A DNA stretch of 64,000 nt, taken from positions 248,001-312,000 of the forward strand of contig NZ_JAFBEK010000001.1 of NCBI RefSeq assembly GCF_016908715.1, given 5' to 3'. A model generated the notes under the pieces. It was given only the letters and a program-made list of their open reading frames with translations, had not been told where the DNA came from and did not search any database. The stretch is from Leuconostoc rapi (lineage in GTDB: Bacteria > Bacillota > Bacilli > Lactobacillales > Lactobacillaceae). Position numbers and translations under genes: made by a program. Positions 45,347 to 54,468 of the stretch are shown here, one piece after another; the stretch's first letter is position 1; each line of letters begins with the position of its first letter.

Positions 45347-46210
45347 CAGAAAATTTTTCACAATTTTATGAAACATCGTTACACTGGCCGAATTGGTGGT
45401 GCCATATTTTATGCTGTGATTGTTGCAGTAGCTATGAACTATTTTTGGCGTCCAGGCCATATTTATTCATCTGGCTTTACGGGGTTCGCACAACTCGTTT
45501 CAACACTTACCGGTGGCAAATTACCAGTTGCTCTAGCTTTGGCACTAGTTAATTTACCCATGTTAGTCGTAGCATGGTGGAAACTGTCTTGGCGTTTTGC
45601 GACTTTTACCACTTTAGCGGTTTTACTAAGTGCTGCATTGATGCCAGTTTTTGATACGACACGGGTATTGACACCAGACCCATTAATTAACGCACTTTTT
45701 GGTGGTGCATTAAATGGGATGGCTGTTGGGACAGCGTTGCGTTATGGTGTCGGTACTGGTGGACTTGATGTAATTGGTATATTAATCAAAAGAAAATTTG
45801 GTTTTAAAATGGGGCCGATAAACCTTGGGTTTAACGCTTTAATTATGGTTGGTGCGGGATTAACTTATGGTTGGAAGTATGCGTTGTATTCAATTGTTGG
45901 CGTAGTCGTTAGTTCACGTATGATTGATGCATTTTTCACGCGACAACAGCAAATGCAAGTCATGATCATTACGACGAAACCCAATGAAATGGTACAAGGG
46001 ATCTATGATAAAATGCGTCGAGGGGTTACAATTATTAATGATGCACAAGGCGGCTATACTGGTGCAGACCGTGCAGTACTATTAACGGTCATTACACAAC
46101 AAGAACGTTATGAATTACGCGAAGCCATTAAGTCAGCTGATGCACATGCCTTTTCATCAACTTGGAAAATCGAGCATACCGTTGGTCGTTTCTACGAACC
46201 AGAACTATAA
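45344..46210 (+). CDS. YitT family membrane protein
   Basis: A 288-aa protein with five to six membrane helices in the first 190 residues (DUF161 repeats: FTGFAQLVSTLTGGKLPVAL; GALNGMAVGTALRYGVGTGG; GLDVIGILIKRKFG) and a cytoplasmic C-terminal DUF2179-like domain (MVQGIYDKMRRGVTIINDAQGGYTG). The family is widespread in Firmicutes and its substrate is unsettled. The start is ATG 45344. A bidirectional terminator follows. Confidence 0.85.
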   Translation: MQKIFHNFMKHRYTGRIGGAIFYAVIVAVAMNYFWRPGHIYSSGFTGFAQLVSTLTGGKLPVALALALVNLPMLVVAWWKLSWRFATFTTLAVLLSAALMPVFDTTRVLTPDPLINALFGGALNGMAVGTALRYGVGTGGLDVIGILIKRKFGFKMGPINLGFNALIMVGAGLTYGWKYALYSIVGVVVSSRMIDAFFTRQQQMQVMIITTKPNEMVQGIYDKMRRGVTIINDAQGGYTGADRAVLLTVITQQERYELREAIKSADAHAFSSTWKIEHTVGRFYEPEL

Positions 46211-46254
46211 TGATTTACTGGACAATTGTTCTGCATGTTAATAGTTAATACACA

Positions 46255-46302
46255 AAAAATGATAATCGCCATCTAGAAATTAATGGCGATTATCATTTTT
46301 TA
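46255..46302. terminator. bidirectional terminator between the YitT and PTS genes
   Basis: An 18-bp perfect inverted repeat (46255-46272 with 46283-46300) whose arms end in A and T runs, usable by both convergent operons. Confidence 0.9.
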
Positions 46303-46314
46303 TTTGACTTCAGA

Positions 46315-46629
46315 TTAATTTGTTTGTTTTCTGTACAGCACGATCATTTCCTTAATGAGATCTTGATAGGTAATCGCATTCATGAGGTGATCCTGTGCGT
46401 GAACCATGTATAAATTGATATCCGTGTGTTCGCCTTGTGCTTCTTTGGTTAATAAGTCACTTTGAACATTATGTGCTTGAGTTAGTGCTTTGTTAGACTC
46501 CTGCATGAAATTATCTGCTTTTATGAATTCATGCGCTTTAGCTGCTTCCAAAGCTTCATGCGCGAGCGCTTTAGCATTACCTGCATGCATAATAATACCC
46601 ATAACAATTGTCATATATGAATCATCCAT
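46315..46629 (-). CDS. PTS lactose/cellobiose-type IIA component
   Basis: A 104-aa all-helical phosphocarrier. The phosphorylated His lies in YMVHAQDHLMNA (about 76), and GNAKALAHEALEAAK is the typical first-helix block. It accepts phosphate from HPr and passes it to IIB. Start at the ATG at 46629 (MDDSYMTIVMG) with GGGG 8 nt upstream; a GTG nine bases earlier overlaps that SD. Last gene of the IIC-DUF871-IIB-IIA operon. Confidence 0.88.
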   Translation of the reverse strand: MDDSYMTIVMGIIMHAGNAKALAHEALEAAKAHEFIKADNFMQESNKALTQAHNVQSDLLTKEAQGEHTDINLYMVHAQDHLMNAITYQDLIKEMIVLYRKQTN

Positions 46630-46634
46630 TATTA

Positions 46635-46955
46635 TCACCCCATGAGTTTTTCTGCAAATGCTAGCATTTTTTCACCATTCATCATGCCATAATCCACCAT
46701 TGGCATGACATCCATGGGAATTTGTTTAGCATCTGTCTTGTGTTGAATATCATTTTTAAGATAAGATACTTGAGGTCCTAACAAAATAATATCAGGAATA
46801 GTATCAGAATTGAGTTGACTATCGATTTCAGTGGTTGATTTTGCAAAAATATCATAGTCTTTGTTTTGATTTTTGGCAGCAGCTGTCATTCTTTGAACCA
46901 TCAGCAAAGTCGACATACCGGCCGCGCATGCGAGCATAATTACTTTTTTAGTCAT
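46635..46955 (-). CDS. PTS lactose/cellobiose-type IIB component
   Basis: A 106-aa protein starting MTKKVIMLACAAGMSTLLMV; the Cys at residue 10 is the phosphorylation site, followed by the usual small-residue loop. It transfers phosphate to sugar entering through IIC. AGGAG stands before ATG. Located between the DUF871 gene and IIA. Confidence 0.9.
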   Translation of the reverse strand: MTKKVIMLACAAGMSTLLMVQRMTAAAKNQNKDYDIFAKSTTEIDSQLNSDTIPDIILLGPQVSYLKNDIQHKTDAKQIPMDVMPMVDYGMMNGEKMLAFAEKLMG

Positions 46956-46966
46956 AATATTCTCCT

Positions 46967-48055
46967 TTATTTAGTTATTAATTTAAATGATTGCCAAGGT
47001 CTAATCGTGTTTAGTATTGGTAAATTAGATGTCACAACGTGTCCAACAATATTGTAGTGGCCATCGTTTGGCCAAGGTTTTAACGCAACTTGCAGCTCAC
47101 CTTTATATTGACCAAAACTGTCATTACCGATGATAATATCGCCAGGAAGGATGTCTTTGATGTTTTTAACTGGCATTTGATCCGAGGCGTATTTTATGCG
47201 AGATTGGCTAGAACGAATCATATAACCTGAATAATCTCCTCTAAACAGTTGCAGCTCATCTAGTACAATTTTTTCTTCCACAGCAGAAATATCAGTTTCT
47301 AGGACTATTTCTAAAATAGGGTAGGGACTATTGAAAGATTGCCATATGTCTGATAATTCATCAGCATCTAGTAACGAACTGCTGGTGTATATGTTGTCAA
47401 TCACTTGTGTTTGTTTAATTAATTGCACTTGGCTGGCAGCAGACATTTTTCGTTGTATCTCCATTGAGACCATCTTATCAGCCACTGGCCAAGGGCCAAC
47501 TCGCCCACTACTACCGTCGATAAACGCAGATGTTTTTAAATGGTGTGCTTTATATTTTTGAGCAGTTGCTTTGAAATAATTTTCTTGTAAACCAGTTCTT
47601 ATTTGTGGATAAAAGTTATGTGAACCAGTTAAGTTTTCAGTATTAGCGCCAAAATCACAAATCATATCAATATAATGTTGCCCACGAGAAATATTCGTCT
47701 CAATTTTTAAATGCCACGGGTTGAAAGTCATTTGTGCTTCTTCATACCCAGTGAAACCTTCATCTAAACGGATGGTTGTCACACCTAAGTTTTTGAAGAA
47801 ACTTAAATCAGAATAATTAATCTTGAGTTGGTTGAAAAGATTTGGATTAATATCAATACAGGTTGACATACCAAGTTGGTTACCATAATCAATAATTTGC
47901 TTAAATTGGGTAATGACCTGATCAACGTGTCCCGTTACTTCTAAAAGAGAGGTGAATATTTTTTTATAACCTAAACGATGTGCTATATCAAGATAATTTT
48001 TCATATCATCAAATGAACTTTTTGATGGATAAATAGAAACACCTAAATCACTCAT
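46967..48055 (-). CDS. DUF871 family glycosidase, MupG-like
   Basis: A 362-aa protein with a TIM-barrel N-terminal domain (GVSIYPSKSSFDDMKNYLDIA; FTSLLEVTG; CIDINPNLF; TIRLDEGFTGYEEAQMTFNP) and a small C-terminal beta domain. One characterised DUF871 member, MupG of Staphylococcus aureus, hydrolyses 6-phospho-MurNAc-GlcNAc. Here it sits inside a cellobiose/lactose-type PTS operon, so it probably cleaves the 6-phospho-disaccharide that this PTS imports. No MurNAc-6-phosphate etherase is nearby. AAAGGAGG precedes ATG. Confidence 0.8.
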   Translation of the reverse strand: MSDLGVSIYPSKSSFDDMKNYLDIAHRLGYKKIFTSLLEVTGHVDQVITQFKQIIDYGNQLGMSTCIDINPNLFNQLKINYSDLSFFKNLGVTTIRLDEGFTGYEEAQMTFNPWHLKIETNISRGQHYIDMICDFGANTENLTGSHNFYPQIRTGLQENYFKATAQKYKAHHLKTSAFIDGSSGRVGPWPVADKMVSMEIQRKMSAASQVQLIKQTQVIDNIYTSSSLLDADELSDIWQSFNSPYPILEIVLETDISAVEEKIVLDELQLFRGDYSGYMIRSSQSRIKYASDQMPVKNIKDILPGDIIIGNDSFGQYKGELQVALKPWPNDGHYNIVGHVVTSNLPILNTIRPWQSFKLITK

Positions 48056-48058
48056 AAA

Positions 48059-49366
48059 TTAAGCGCCTCCTTTAATAGCGTTTGTTTCACTTTTAAGTTC
48101 TACTTGATCAATATTTTTAACAAAGGGTAGGTAAATCAGTATATCTAATACAATTAATGCGATTTGTAATATTGAACCAGAGATGTGGGAGCCGGTAGCT
48201 AGGAATCCAGAAATGATTGGTGGTGTGACCCAAGGAACGACAACGCCAACTGTTGCATGGACAAGACCCGTTGACATTGCGACATAAGTAATAACGGCAT
48301 TGATAATCGGTGCCAAAACGAAAGGAATAATTAAGCCAACATTTAAAACAATTGGGACGCCAAACATTGTAGGCTCATTGATATTAAATAAGCCAGGTGG
48401 TGTGATTAATGTTTTTAATGTTTTATAGCGACTTGACTTGGCAACTAACCAAATAGCTAATACAAAACCAAGTGTGGCACCACCACCACCCATATATACG
48501 AAGAAATCCATGAAGGGTTGGGTGACAATATGCGGCATTTTTGCTGCAGGATTATGTTGATATACAGCTAAATTTTCTGCCATTAGACCTAACCATATTG
48601 GACTCATAATCGCACCCGTGATGTTACCACCATGAATACCGATAAACCAAAGTAACGAGGTTAATATTGCGACCACAATAGCACCTGTAAGCGATCCACC
48701 AAAAGCACCAAGTGGTTTGCCCAATAAAACTTGAAGTACTTGGTGGACATTACCAAATGAGGTTAATTTAAATCCTGCATAAACCAATCCCCAAAAGATT
48801 AGAATCACTGCGCCTGGTATTAAAGCAGCAAATGAGTTAGACACTGCAGGTGGCACACCATCAGGCATCTTAATTTGTATATTGCGCTTAACAAACCAGT
48901 TAAATATACTGGTACTAATAAGTGCGACTAAAATCGCACCGAATAATCCAGATGCGCCCAGGTAAGTATAGGCGATACCTGTTTGAGGAATTTTGCCTGA
49001 ACTAAGAAGATCAGGCGTTACAAGGAAAAAGCTAGCCAGAGATAATATGCCAGCTGACAAGGCATCAACTTTGTGTGCTTCTGCATATCTGTAAGCGATA
49101 CCAAAAGCAGCAACCAAACCCATGAGGCCAATGCTTGCATTCACAATTTTAACCAACCAATCAAATATACCAGTTGTTATTAACCAATTTTTAAATGGCT
49201 CAATTGAGAAACCATTCGCAATCAATAGTGCCATCGAACCCACGATGACTAGTGGCATACTGAGCGCAATACCATCACGGATGGCATTTAAGGGTTTATT
49301 TGCGGCTAATTTAATACCAATAGGCTGCAAATATTTCTCTAACCAATACGATACTTTACTGTTCAT
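48059..49366 (-). CDS. PTS lactose/cellobiose-type IIC permease
   Basis: A 435-aa membrane transporter with about ten helices. Family blocks: GIALSMPLVIVGSMALL, LLWFIGIHGGNITGAIMSPIW and the sugar-binding region GLFNINEPTMFGVPIVLN, in which the NEP Glu is conserved. First gene of the operon, with AAGGAGG before ATG. A cre-like site lies 24 nt upstream of the start codon. Confidence 0.9.
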   Translation of the reverse strand: MNSKVSYWLEKYLQPIGIKLAANKPLNAIRDGIALSMPLVIVGSMALLIANGFSIEPFKNWLITTGIFDWLVKIVNASIGLMGLVAAFGIAYRYAEAHKVDALSAGILSLASFFLVTPDLLSSGKIPQTGIAYTYLGASGLFGAILVALISTSIFNWFVKRNIQIKMPDGVPPAVSNSFAALIPGAVILIFWGLVYAGFKLTSFGNVHQVLQVLLGKPLGAFGGSLTGAIVVAILTSLLWFIGIHGGNITGAIMSPIWLGLMAENLAVYQHNPAAKMPHIVTQPFMDFFVYMGGGGATLGFVLAIWLVAKSSRYKTLKTLITPPGLFNINEPTMFGVPIVLNVGLIIPFVLAPIINAVITYVAMSTGLVHATVGVVVPWVTPPIISGFLATGSHISGSILQIALIVLDILIYLPFVKNIDQVELKSETNAIKGGA

Positions 49367-49389
49367 AGGTAAAACCTCCTTGTATATAA

Positions 49390-49403
49390 TGTAACCGCTT
49401 TCT
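49390..49403. promoter_or_regulatory. cre-like site upstream of the PTS operon
   Basis: On the minus strand AGAAAGCGGTTACA matches the CcpA consensus except the first base. It is placed over the likely -10 region (TACATT) of the IIC promoter. Confidence 0.6.
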
Positions 49404-49445
49404 TTTGTTTTGAAAAGGTTTATTTTATTTTTTTTTGAAGCATTA

Positions 49446-49519
49446 GGTAGACCAAATAAATAATCATTTTATTTGTTTATCGAGTGATAAGTTAATTACT
49501 ACTAAAACCGGTATAGACC
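49446..49519. promoter_or_regulatory. two GntR-type half-palindromic sites upstream of the PTS operon
   Basis: GGTAGACC (49446-49453) and GGTATAGACC (49510-49519) resemble GGTCTATACC-type boxes bound by HutC-subfamily GntR regulators. No such regulator gene is in the window. The rest of this 276-nt gap (49367-49642) holds only the IIC promoter region and the permease terminator. Confidence 0.3.
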
Positions 49520-49603
49520 AATAAAAAGATACGTTAACGGTTGGTTTTTTCTTATAAAAAAGTTAAGTATTTAATACGCAATTTTTTGAAGCGGTATCAA
49601 CGT

Positions 49604-49631
49604 AAAAAACACAGCTGAATTGGCTGTGTTT
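49604..49631 (-). terminator. terminator of the amino-acid permease gene
   Basis: A 9-bp stem (49607-49615 with 49623-49631) and loop TGAATTG. On the minus strand it is followed by T's from the A-run at 49604. Confidence 0.8.
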
Positions 49632-49642
49632 GTCGAATTTGA

Positions 49643-51079
49643 CTAATTATTATAATCAGCAGTCGTCATTTTTTCTTTATATAATACTGCTGTATTTGAA
49701 AACTTGCGATGCGCAAAATGCCCAAAAACTAATGTAAATATTAGAGCGCCGATAGCGGAGAAACGTGAGTCCGATTGAAAAAATAGGCTCAAGTAAATAG
49801 CAACGAAGAAAACTAATGTCAGTGGACTTGTAAGTTGATAACCTGGCATGGTAAAGCCATTTGGCAAGTAATCTGCTGATTCTCGAAATTTGCGGTGCGC
49901 ATACATGGTCATAGCATAAACAATAATATACATATTTGAAGAAATTGCCGTGATAAAAGCAAACGCAGAAGTGATCTGTGGTATGGCGTTAATGACAGGA
50001 GATAATAGTACTAAAGCGGCAGTGAAGATAATCGCATTTGCTGGTACACCGTTTGTTGAAATTTTTCCAAAAGAGCGCATGAGTGAACTATCTGATTCTA
50101 TCGCTAATTGGTAAAAGTGTCGTCCAGCCGAGTAAATGGCAGAATTTAGTGCTGACGCAGCAGAAGTTAAAACAACGAAGTTGATAATAACCGCCGCTGC
50201 CTTAAGACCGGCTAATTGAAAAACCATGACAAAGGGACTTTGATCAGGCGTTTTTGCAATCACATGCCAATTAATAATTGACATGATAATGACCATGGCG
50301 CCTAAATAAAATATCAAGATACGAATAATAATGGTGTTGATAGCTCGAGGCAAAACCTCACGTGGATTTTGTGTTTCGGCTGTTGTTATGCCAACGAATT
50401 CCATACCTTGAAAGGCGAAAAAAACCATGGGAAAGGCAGCAAAGAACATGCCTGCACCATTAGGAAACATCGAAAAATGGTGGCTAATATTACTAAATGA
50501 TGCAACGGTATGACCACCTGCAGCAGGCGCTTTAAAACCGGTAAAAATAAGAACGAGGCCCGTGATAATCATCGCAATAATCGCAATGATTTTAATCATC
50601 GCAAACCAATATTCAGTTTCACCAAAAACCTTAACCGCAACGAGGTTGACGAGTGTTAGTGTCATTAAAAATAAAACTTGAATGATCCAAGTTTGCCAAT
50701 GTGGGAACCAAAATTTAACGTAAGTAGAGACAGCAGTGAGTTCAGCCATCGCAACAAAAGTTAAACCAATCCAGTATGACCAGCCGGCAAAATATCCAGC
50801 GCCGTTACCAACATACTTACTGATAAAGGATACAAACGTGTGTTGCGATGGATCAGCATAGAGCATTTCACCAATACCACGCATCATGAGAAAGAAAAAG
50901 GCACCTAAAACCGCATAGACCACTAGAATGGAGGGGCCAGTCTTAGCAATTGAATTACCAGCGCCTAAGAATAGACCAGTTCCAATTGTGCCGCCAATAG
51001 CAATCATCTGGACATGCTTTTTTTTGAGTCCACGTTTCGTACCATCGGCATTTGTTGCCAAATCTGTGTATTCTATCAT
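49643..51079 (-). CDS. amino-acid permease (APC superfamily, AAT family)
   Basis: A 478-aa, 12-helix proton-coupled importer. Signature IAIGGTIGTGLFLGAGNSIAKTGPS (about 28-52) and GEMLYADPSQHTFVSFISKYVG are typical of the AAT family. YWFAMIKIIAIIAMIITGLVLIF and GMEFVGITTAETQNP also fit. Substrate not predictable. The ATG at 51085 touches the GGAGG and is too close, so ATG 51079 (MIEYTDLATNADG) is used. The gene lies downstream of the PucR-type regulator in the same direction, which probably controls it. Confidence 0.88.
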   Translation of the reverse strand: MIEYTDLATNADGTKRGLKKKHVQMIAIGGTIGTGLFLGAGNSIAKTGPSILVVYAVLGAFFFLMMRGIGEMLYADPSQHTFVSFISKYVGNGAGYFAGWSYWIGLTFVAMAELTAVSTYVKFWFPHWQTWIIQVLFLMTLTLVNLVAVKVFGETEYWFAMIKIIAIIAMIITGLVLIFTGFKAPAAGGHTVASFSNISHHFSMFPNGAGMFFAAFPMVFFAFQGMEFVGITTAETQNPREVLPRAINTIIIRILIFYLGAMVIIMSIINWHVIAKTPDQSPFVMVFQLAGLKAAAVIINFVVLTSAASALNSAIYSAGRHFYQLAIESDSSLMRSFGKISTNGVPANAIIFTAALVLLSPVINAIPQITSAFAFITAISSNMYIIVYAMTMYAHRKFRESADYLPNGFTMPGYQLTSPLTLVFFVAIYLSLFFQSDSRFSAIGALIFTLVFGHFAHRKFSNTAVLYKEKMTTADYNN

Positions 51080-51205
51080 AATCATCCTCCATATAATCTA
51101 ACTACTAATTAAAGTTATTAGGTATAATATTAGCACGATTATCATTTTAAATTCATTTTTAATTAACAAAATATGATTTGTTTTTTGTGCATTTAGCACA
51201 AAAAT

Positions 51206-52753
51206 TTAGAGGAGTAAAAATGCCAATTGCATATCGGCTAACACGTCCGGCATTTCCAAATTTACATTCAATAAGACACTAATACGTTTTAAACGGTAAG
51301 TTACTGTGTTACGATGTACAAATAAAGTTGAGGAGACGGCTGTGACATTTTGGTGAAGTGCGATGTAGGTTTTTAATGTATTAAGTAGTTCCGGATTGTT
51401 AAGAATACCACCCAATGTTTTTTGAATAAATGCATGCGTTTCTGTCTTTGGCAGTAAATCTAGTAATTCTTGGGCGCTTTTGGGTCTAAACGCCATCAAC
51501 GGGTGCTGACTAGAAGTGAGGTGAAGCGCATTTTTTGCTTGCTCGTATAAAACTGCTAATGAATAGATTGTTTCAGCGAGTTTAGAAAATCCAATAGTGA
51601 ATCTATGATGGAGCGTTTTTTGATCATTTAAAAATGTAGCAAGTGCCTGTAAAAATACGCTGGTATTTATTTCGTCCGATACCAACAAAACTAATTGTTG
51701 CTGATGTGAAAAGATTAGTACAGGTGACTGATACTCTTTTATATACCAATGTGTCAGTTGCTGTCTAATTTCAAATTGCCGTGATTCAATCGTCATGTTT
51801 TTCTGAACGAATTCTATGATGGCGACACGATAACGTTGAGTACCACTGATATTGGTATCACGTAGATAGTGATCAATAGCTGTATGGCTTAAATCATTTT
51901 TCATGACATTTAAAAAAAATTCTGAACGGTTACGAAAGGCAGTTTCGTTTAATAAATCAGTACGTGAGTTTGCAAAACCTAAAGTATTGACGACTTGTTG
52001 CCTTTTGAGTATTTGAAAATCAGACGAATCGGCTCGATTAACGACAAATGCAGCAAAAGCTTTATTCTCGTTTAGAGCAGAAAAAATAGGCAAAATATCA
52101 ATCGTGTCTTGATGAAAGTGTATTTGTGCCGGTTTTGTTAGGTTAAGATAATCGATATGCGACTCATTGCGCAAAAAATGTGTTAACGTATCACGCTGTG
52201 TGAGCCACTGGTTGCTTGCATATCGAGCTCTGAAGTGCGAATCAAGTAACACGAGTGGCGTATTAAGGATTTTAGCGCCTTGATCGAGTAAATGTTGATA
52301 AGTCATGTTTTTAGCGTTTAATTCAGATAATTGCTGATTGATGGCGATGATTTGTTTTAATTCAGAATTTTGTGTTGTGCGCATGGCTTGCAGTAACTGT
52401 TTAACAGTAAGTGCTAAGCCGTTTTTTTCTGGAGACCAAAGAATGGGCATATCTAATTTATTGGCTAATTGAATCATTTCTTTTGATAAAAATTTTGAAT
52501 TTTCACTGTTTTTGATAACAATACCAGCACCGTGGATTTTGTGCATCTTAAGTAATAAATTTTTGAGAAGATCAGAATTTTCGTGAAAATAAAAACCTGT
52601 CGTGACTAACAATTGACCATCATGTAAGACATCAAGTATATCTGGCGTGTCAATTATGCCAATCTGTGTTACTTCATGAGATAAGCCACCAACACCTGCA
52701 GCGGGTTGAATGTTTTGGAGTGATTCATCTTGTAATATATCTGTCAGTTTCAT
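51206..52753 (-). CDS. PucR family transcriptional regulator
   Basis: A 515-aa activator-like protein. The N-terminal PucR domain (about 1-120) has MKLTDILQDES and TPDILDVLHDGQLLVTTGFYF. A central GGDEF-like/CdaR region follows. The C-terminal helix-turn-helix is TYIALHQNVTAVSSTLFVHRNTVTYRLKRI, characteristic of PucR/CdaR regulators. The start is the ATG at 52753 after AGAGGT; longer in-frame starts lack an SD. Position suggests control of the amino-acid permease, so nitrogen-related substrates are possible. Confidence 0.85.
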   Translation of the reverse strand: MKLTDILQDESLQNIQPAAGVGGLSHEVTQIGIIDTPDILDVLHDGQLLVTTGFYFHENSDLLKNLLLKMHKIHGAGIVIKNSENSKFLSKEMIQLANKLDMPILWSPEKNGLALTVKQLLQAMRTTQNSELKQIIAINQQLSELNAKNMTYQHLLDQGAKILNTPLVLLDSHFRARYASNQWLTQRDTLTHFLRNESHIDYLNLTKPAQIHFHQDTIDILPIFSALNENKAFAAFVVNRADSSDFQILKRQQVVNTLGFANSRTDLLNETAFRNRSEFFLNVMKNDLSHTAIDHYLRDTNISGTQRYRVAIIEFVQKNMTIESRQFEIRQQLTHWYIKEYQSPVLIFSHQQQLVLLVSDEINTSVFLQALATFLNDQKTLHHRFTIGFSKLAETIYSLAVLYEQAKNALHLTSSQHPLMAFRPKSAQELLDLLPKTETHAFIQKTLGGILNNPELLNTLKTYIALHQNVTAVSSTLFVHRNTVTYRLKRISVLLNVNLEMPDVLADMQLAFLLL

Positions 52754-52874
52754 ATTAGTAGACCTCTTAGTATTGCCATTATTATGCCATAGTAAAGGGC
52801 AGTGCACAATCAAAAAGAATCGTCATGTGTATGATAGTTGGCATTGACATGAGCTTTCAAATGAGATGAGTAAG

Positions 52875-52883
52875 TGATAAAAT
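52875..52883 (+). promoter_or_regulatory. extended -10 promoter of the M32 gene
   Basis: TGATAAAAT, the same element as at 30060 and 59017; AGGAG follows before ATG 52918. Confidence 0.6.
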
Positions 52884-52917
52884 ATTTATAATCAAAATTT
52901 TATTTTAGGAGTAGTAT

Positions 52918-54414
52918 ATGACAATACAGCAGGATTTAATAGATTCGATTAAAGAACAAACACAGTTAACACAGCTTGTTGAATTATCTGGTTGGGATGC
53001 ATTAACAGGTATGCCAAAAGATAGTGGCCACTTTCGGTCAGAAATTGATGCTTACTTAGCTAAAAAACTGTTTCAGGTTTCAACAGGGAAAGATCGACAA
53101 CATATATTAGAATCGTTATCGGCTAATCCCTCATCACTTGATGGTTTTGGGAAACTTGTCTTAGATAAGGCAAAAAAAGATTTTGATTTAACAGGAAAAA
53201 TTCCCGAACAAGATTATGTCGATTTTCAAAAGACGTTATCTGAAGCACAGGATTTTTGGGCACAAGCACGAGAAGCAAACGATTATAACGTGTTTCAACC
53301 TTATCTGGGGCGTATTATTGATTATTTGAAAAAGTTTATACCACTATGGCAAAATGATGAGAAGACACCATATGATGTGTTGCTCAACCAATACGAACCG
53401 GGGCTAACCGTTGAAAAATTAGACAGTATTTTTGAACAAGTCAAGGCTGGTTTGACAGAATTACGCCAACGTTTGGCTAAAAGTGATGTCAAATTGGATG
53501 ATTCATTCTTGTTTCGTCAAATTCCAAAAGCCCAGCAACGACGTTATGCGTTAGAAGCGGTACAAAGATTGGGCTATAATTTGGATAAAGGTCGTCTAGA
53601 CGACACGATTCATCCGTTTATGGAGGCATTAAATCGCGACGACGCGCGTATCACGACACGTTGGAATGAACATAACTTCCAGATGGCCATTTTAGGCATT
53701 TTTCATGAGGCAGGACATGGCACATTTGAACAAAATGTGGATCCAAAATATGATGATGCGCGATCAATTTTGCCAATTAGCATGAGTATCCATGAATCGC
53801 AATCATTATTTAATGAGGTTATGATTGGTCGGTCCAGAGAGTTTTGGGACGTGGAATATCCAAAATTGCAGGCAACTTTTTCGCCAACACTAGATGATAT
53901 TGATACGGATACTTTTTACAAGGCGTGGTTAAAAACAGAGGCGACTTTCACGCGAACAGAAGCAGATCCTCTGACCTATCCTTTACACATTATTATTCGA
54001 TATGAAATTGAAAAAGCTATTTTTAATGACCAAATTGATATTGCTGACTTGCCAACCCTTTGGCGTGAAAAATATCAAGAATATCTAGGGTTAGAAACAC
54101 CAGACGATTTAACAGGTATTTTACAAGACATTCACTGGGCTGGCGGCTCGTTTGGTTATTTTCCAAGTTATGCATTAGGTCATTTGTACGCTGCCCAGTT
54201 TAAAGCTACAATGGCAAAAACACTTGATTTTAAGGCGATTTTTGAATCTGGCGATTATTCACCCATTTTTAATTGGCGACAAGAGCATATTTGGCGTTAC
54301 GGTGGCGCAGTTGATCCTAATAAAATATTAGAAAATGCCACAGGAGAACCACTAAATCCACAATACTGGCTTGATTTGGTAACCAAATTATATGAAGAAG
54401 CATATGGATTATAA
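52918..54414 (+). CDS. M32 family metallocarboxypeptidase
   Basis: A 498-aa, mostly helical cytoplasmic zinc carboxypeptidase that trims C-terminal residues from peptides. The zinc motif HEAGH is at about residue 262 (LGIFHEAGHGTFEQNV). The family block SMSIHESQSLFNEVMIGRS supplies the third zinc ligand, and RTEADPLTYPLHIIIRYEIEK and GSFGYFPSYALGHLYAAQ are also conserved. Normal length. AGGAG precedes ATG. Single-gene unit. Confidence 0.92.
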   Translation: MTIQQDLIDSIKEQTQLTQLVELSGWDALTGMPKDSGHFRSEIDAYLAKKLFQVSTGKDRQHILESLSANPSSLDGFGKLVLDKAKKDFDLTGKIPEQDYVDFQKTLSEAQDFWAQAREANDYNVFQPYLGRIIDYLKKFIPLWQNDEKTPYDVLLNQYEPGLTVEKLDSIFEQVKAGLTELRQRLAKSDVKLDDSFLFRQIPKAQQRRYALEAVQRLGYNLDKGRLDDTIHPFMEALNRDDARITTRWNEHNFQMAILGIFHEAGHGTFEQNVDPKYDDARSILPISMSIHESQSLFNEVMIGRSREFWDVEYPKLQATFSPTLDDIDTDTFYKAWLKTEATFTRTEADPLTYPLHIIIRYEIEKAIFNDQIDIADLPTLWREKYQEYLGLETPDDLTGILQDIHWAGGSFGYFPSYALGHLYAAQFKATMAKTLDFKAIFESGDYSPIFNWRQEHIWRYGGAVDPNKILENATGEPLNPQYWLDLVTKLYEEAYGL

Positions 54415-54432
54415 AATGAGTTGAAAATTCAA

Positions 54433-54461
54433 CTGACAGACTGATGACTTTTTTGTATAAT
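54433..54461 (+). promoter_or_regulatory. promoter of murE, predicted leaderless
   Basis: CTGACA (54433-54438), a 17-nt spacer and TATAAT (54456-54461). The -10 ends 7 nt before ATG 54469, so transcription should begin at or one base before the start codon. No SD is present. Confidence 0.7.
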
Positions 54462-54468
54462 TGATAGT

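Noticed and set aside
49367-49642. Hidden gene or small RNA between the PTS operon and the permease
   Set aside because: Apart from the cre-like site, GGTATAGACC boxes and the permease terminator, I see no SD-start pair or promoter-terminator pair.
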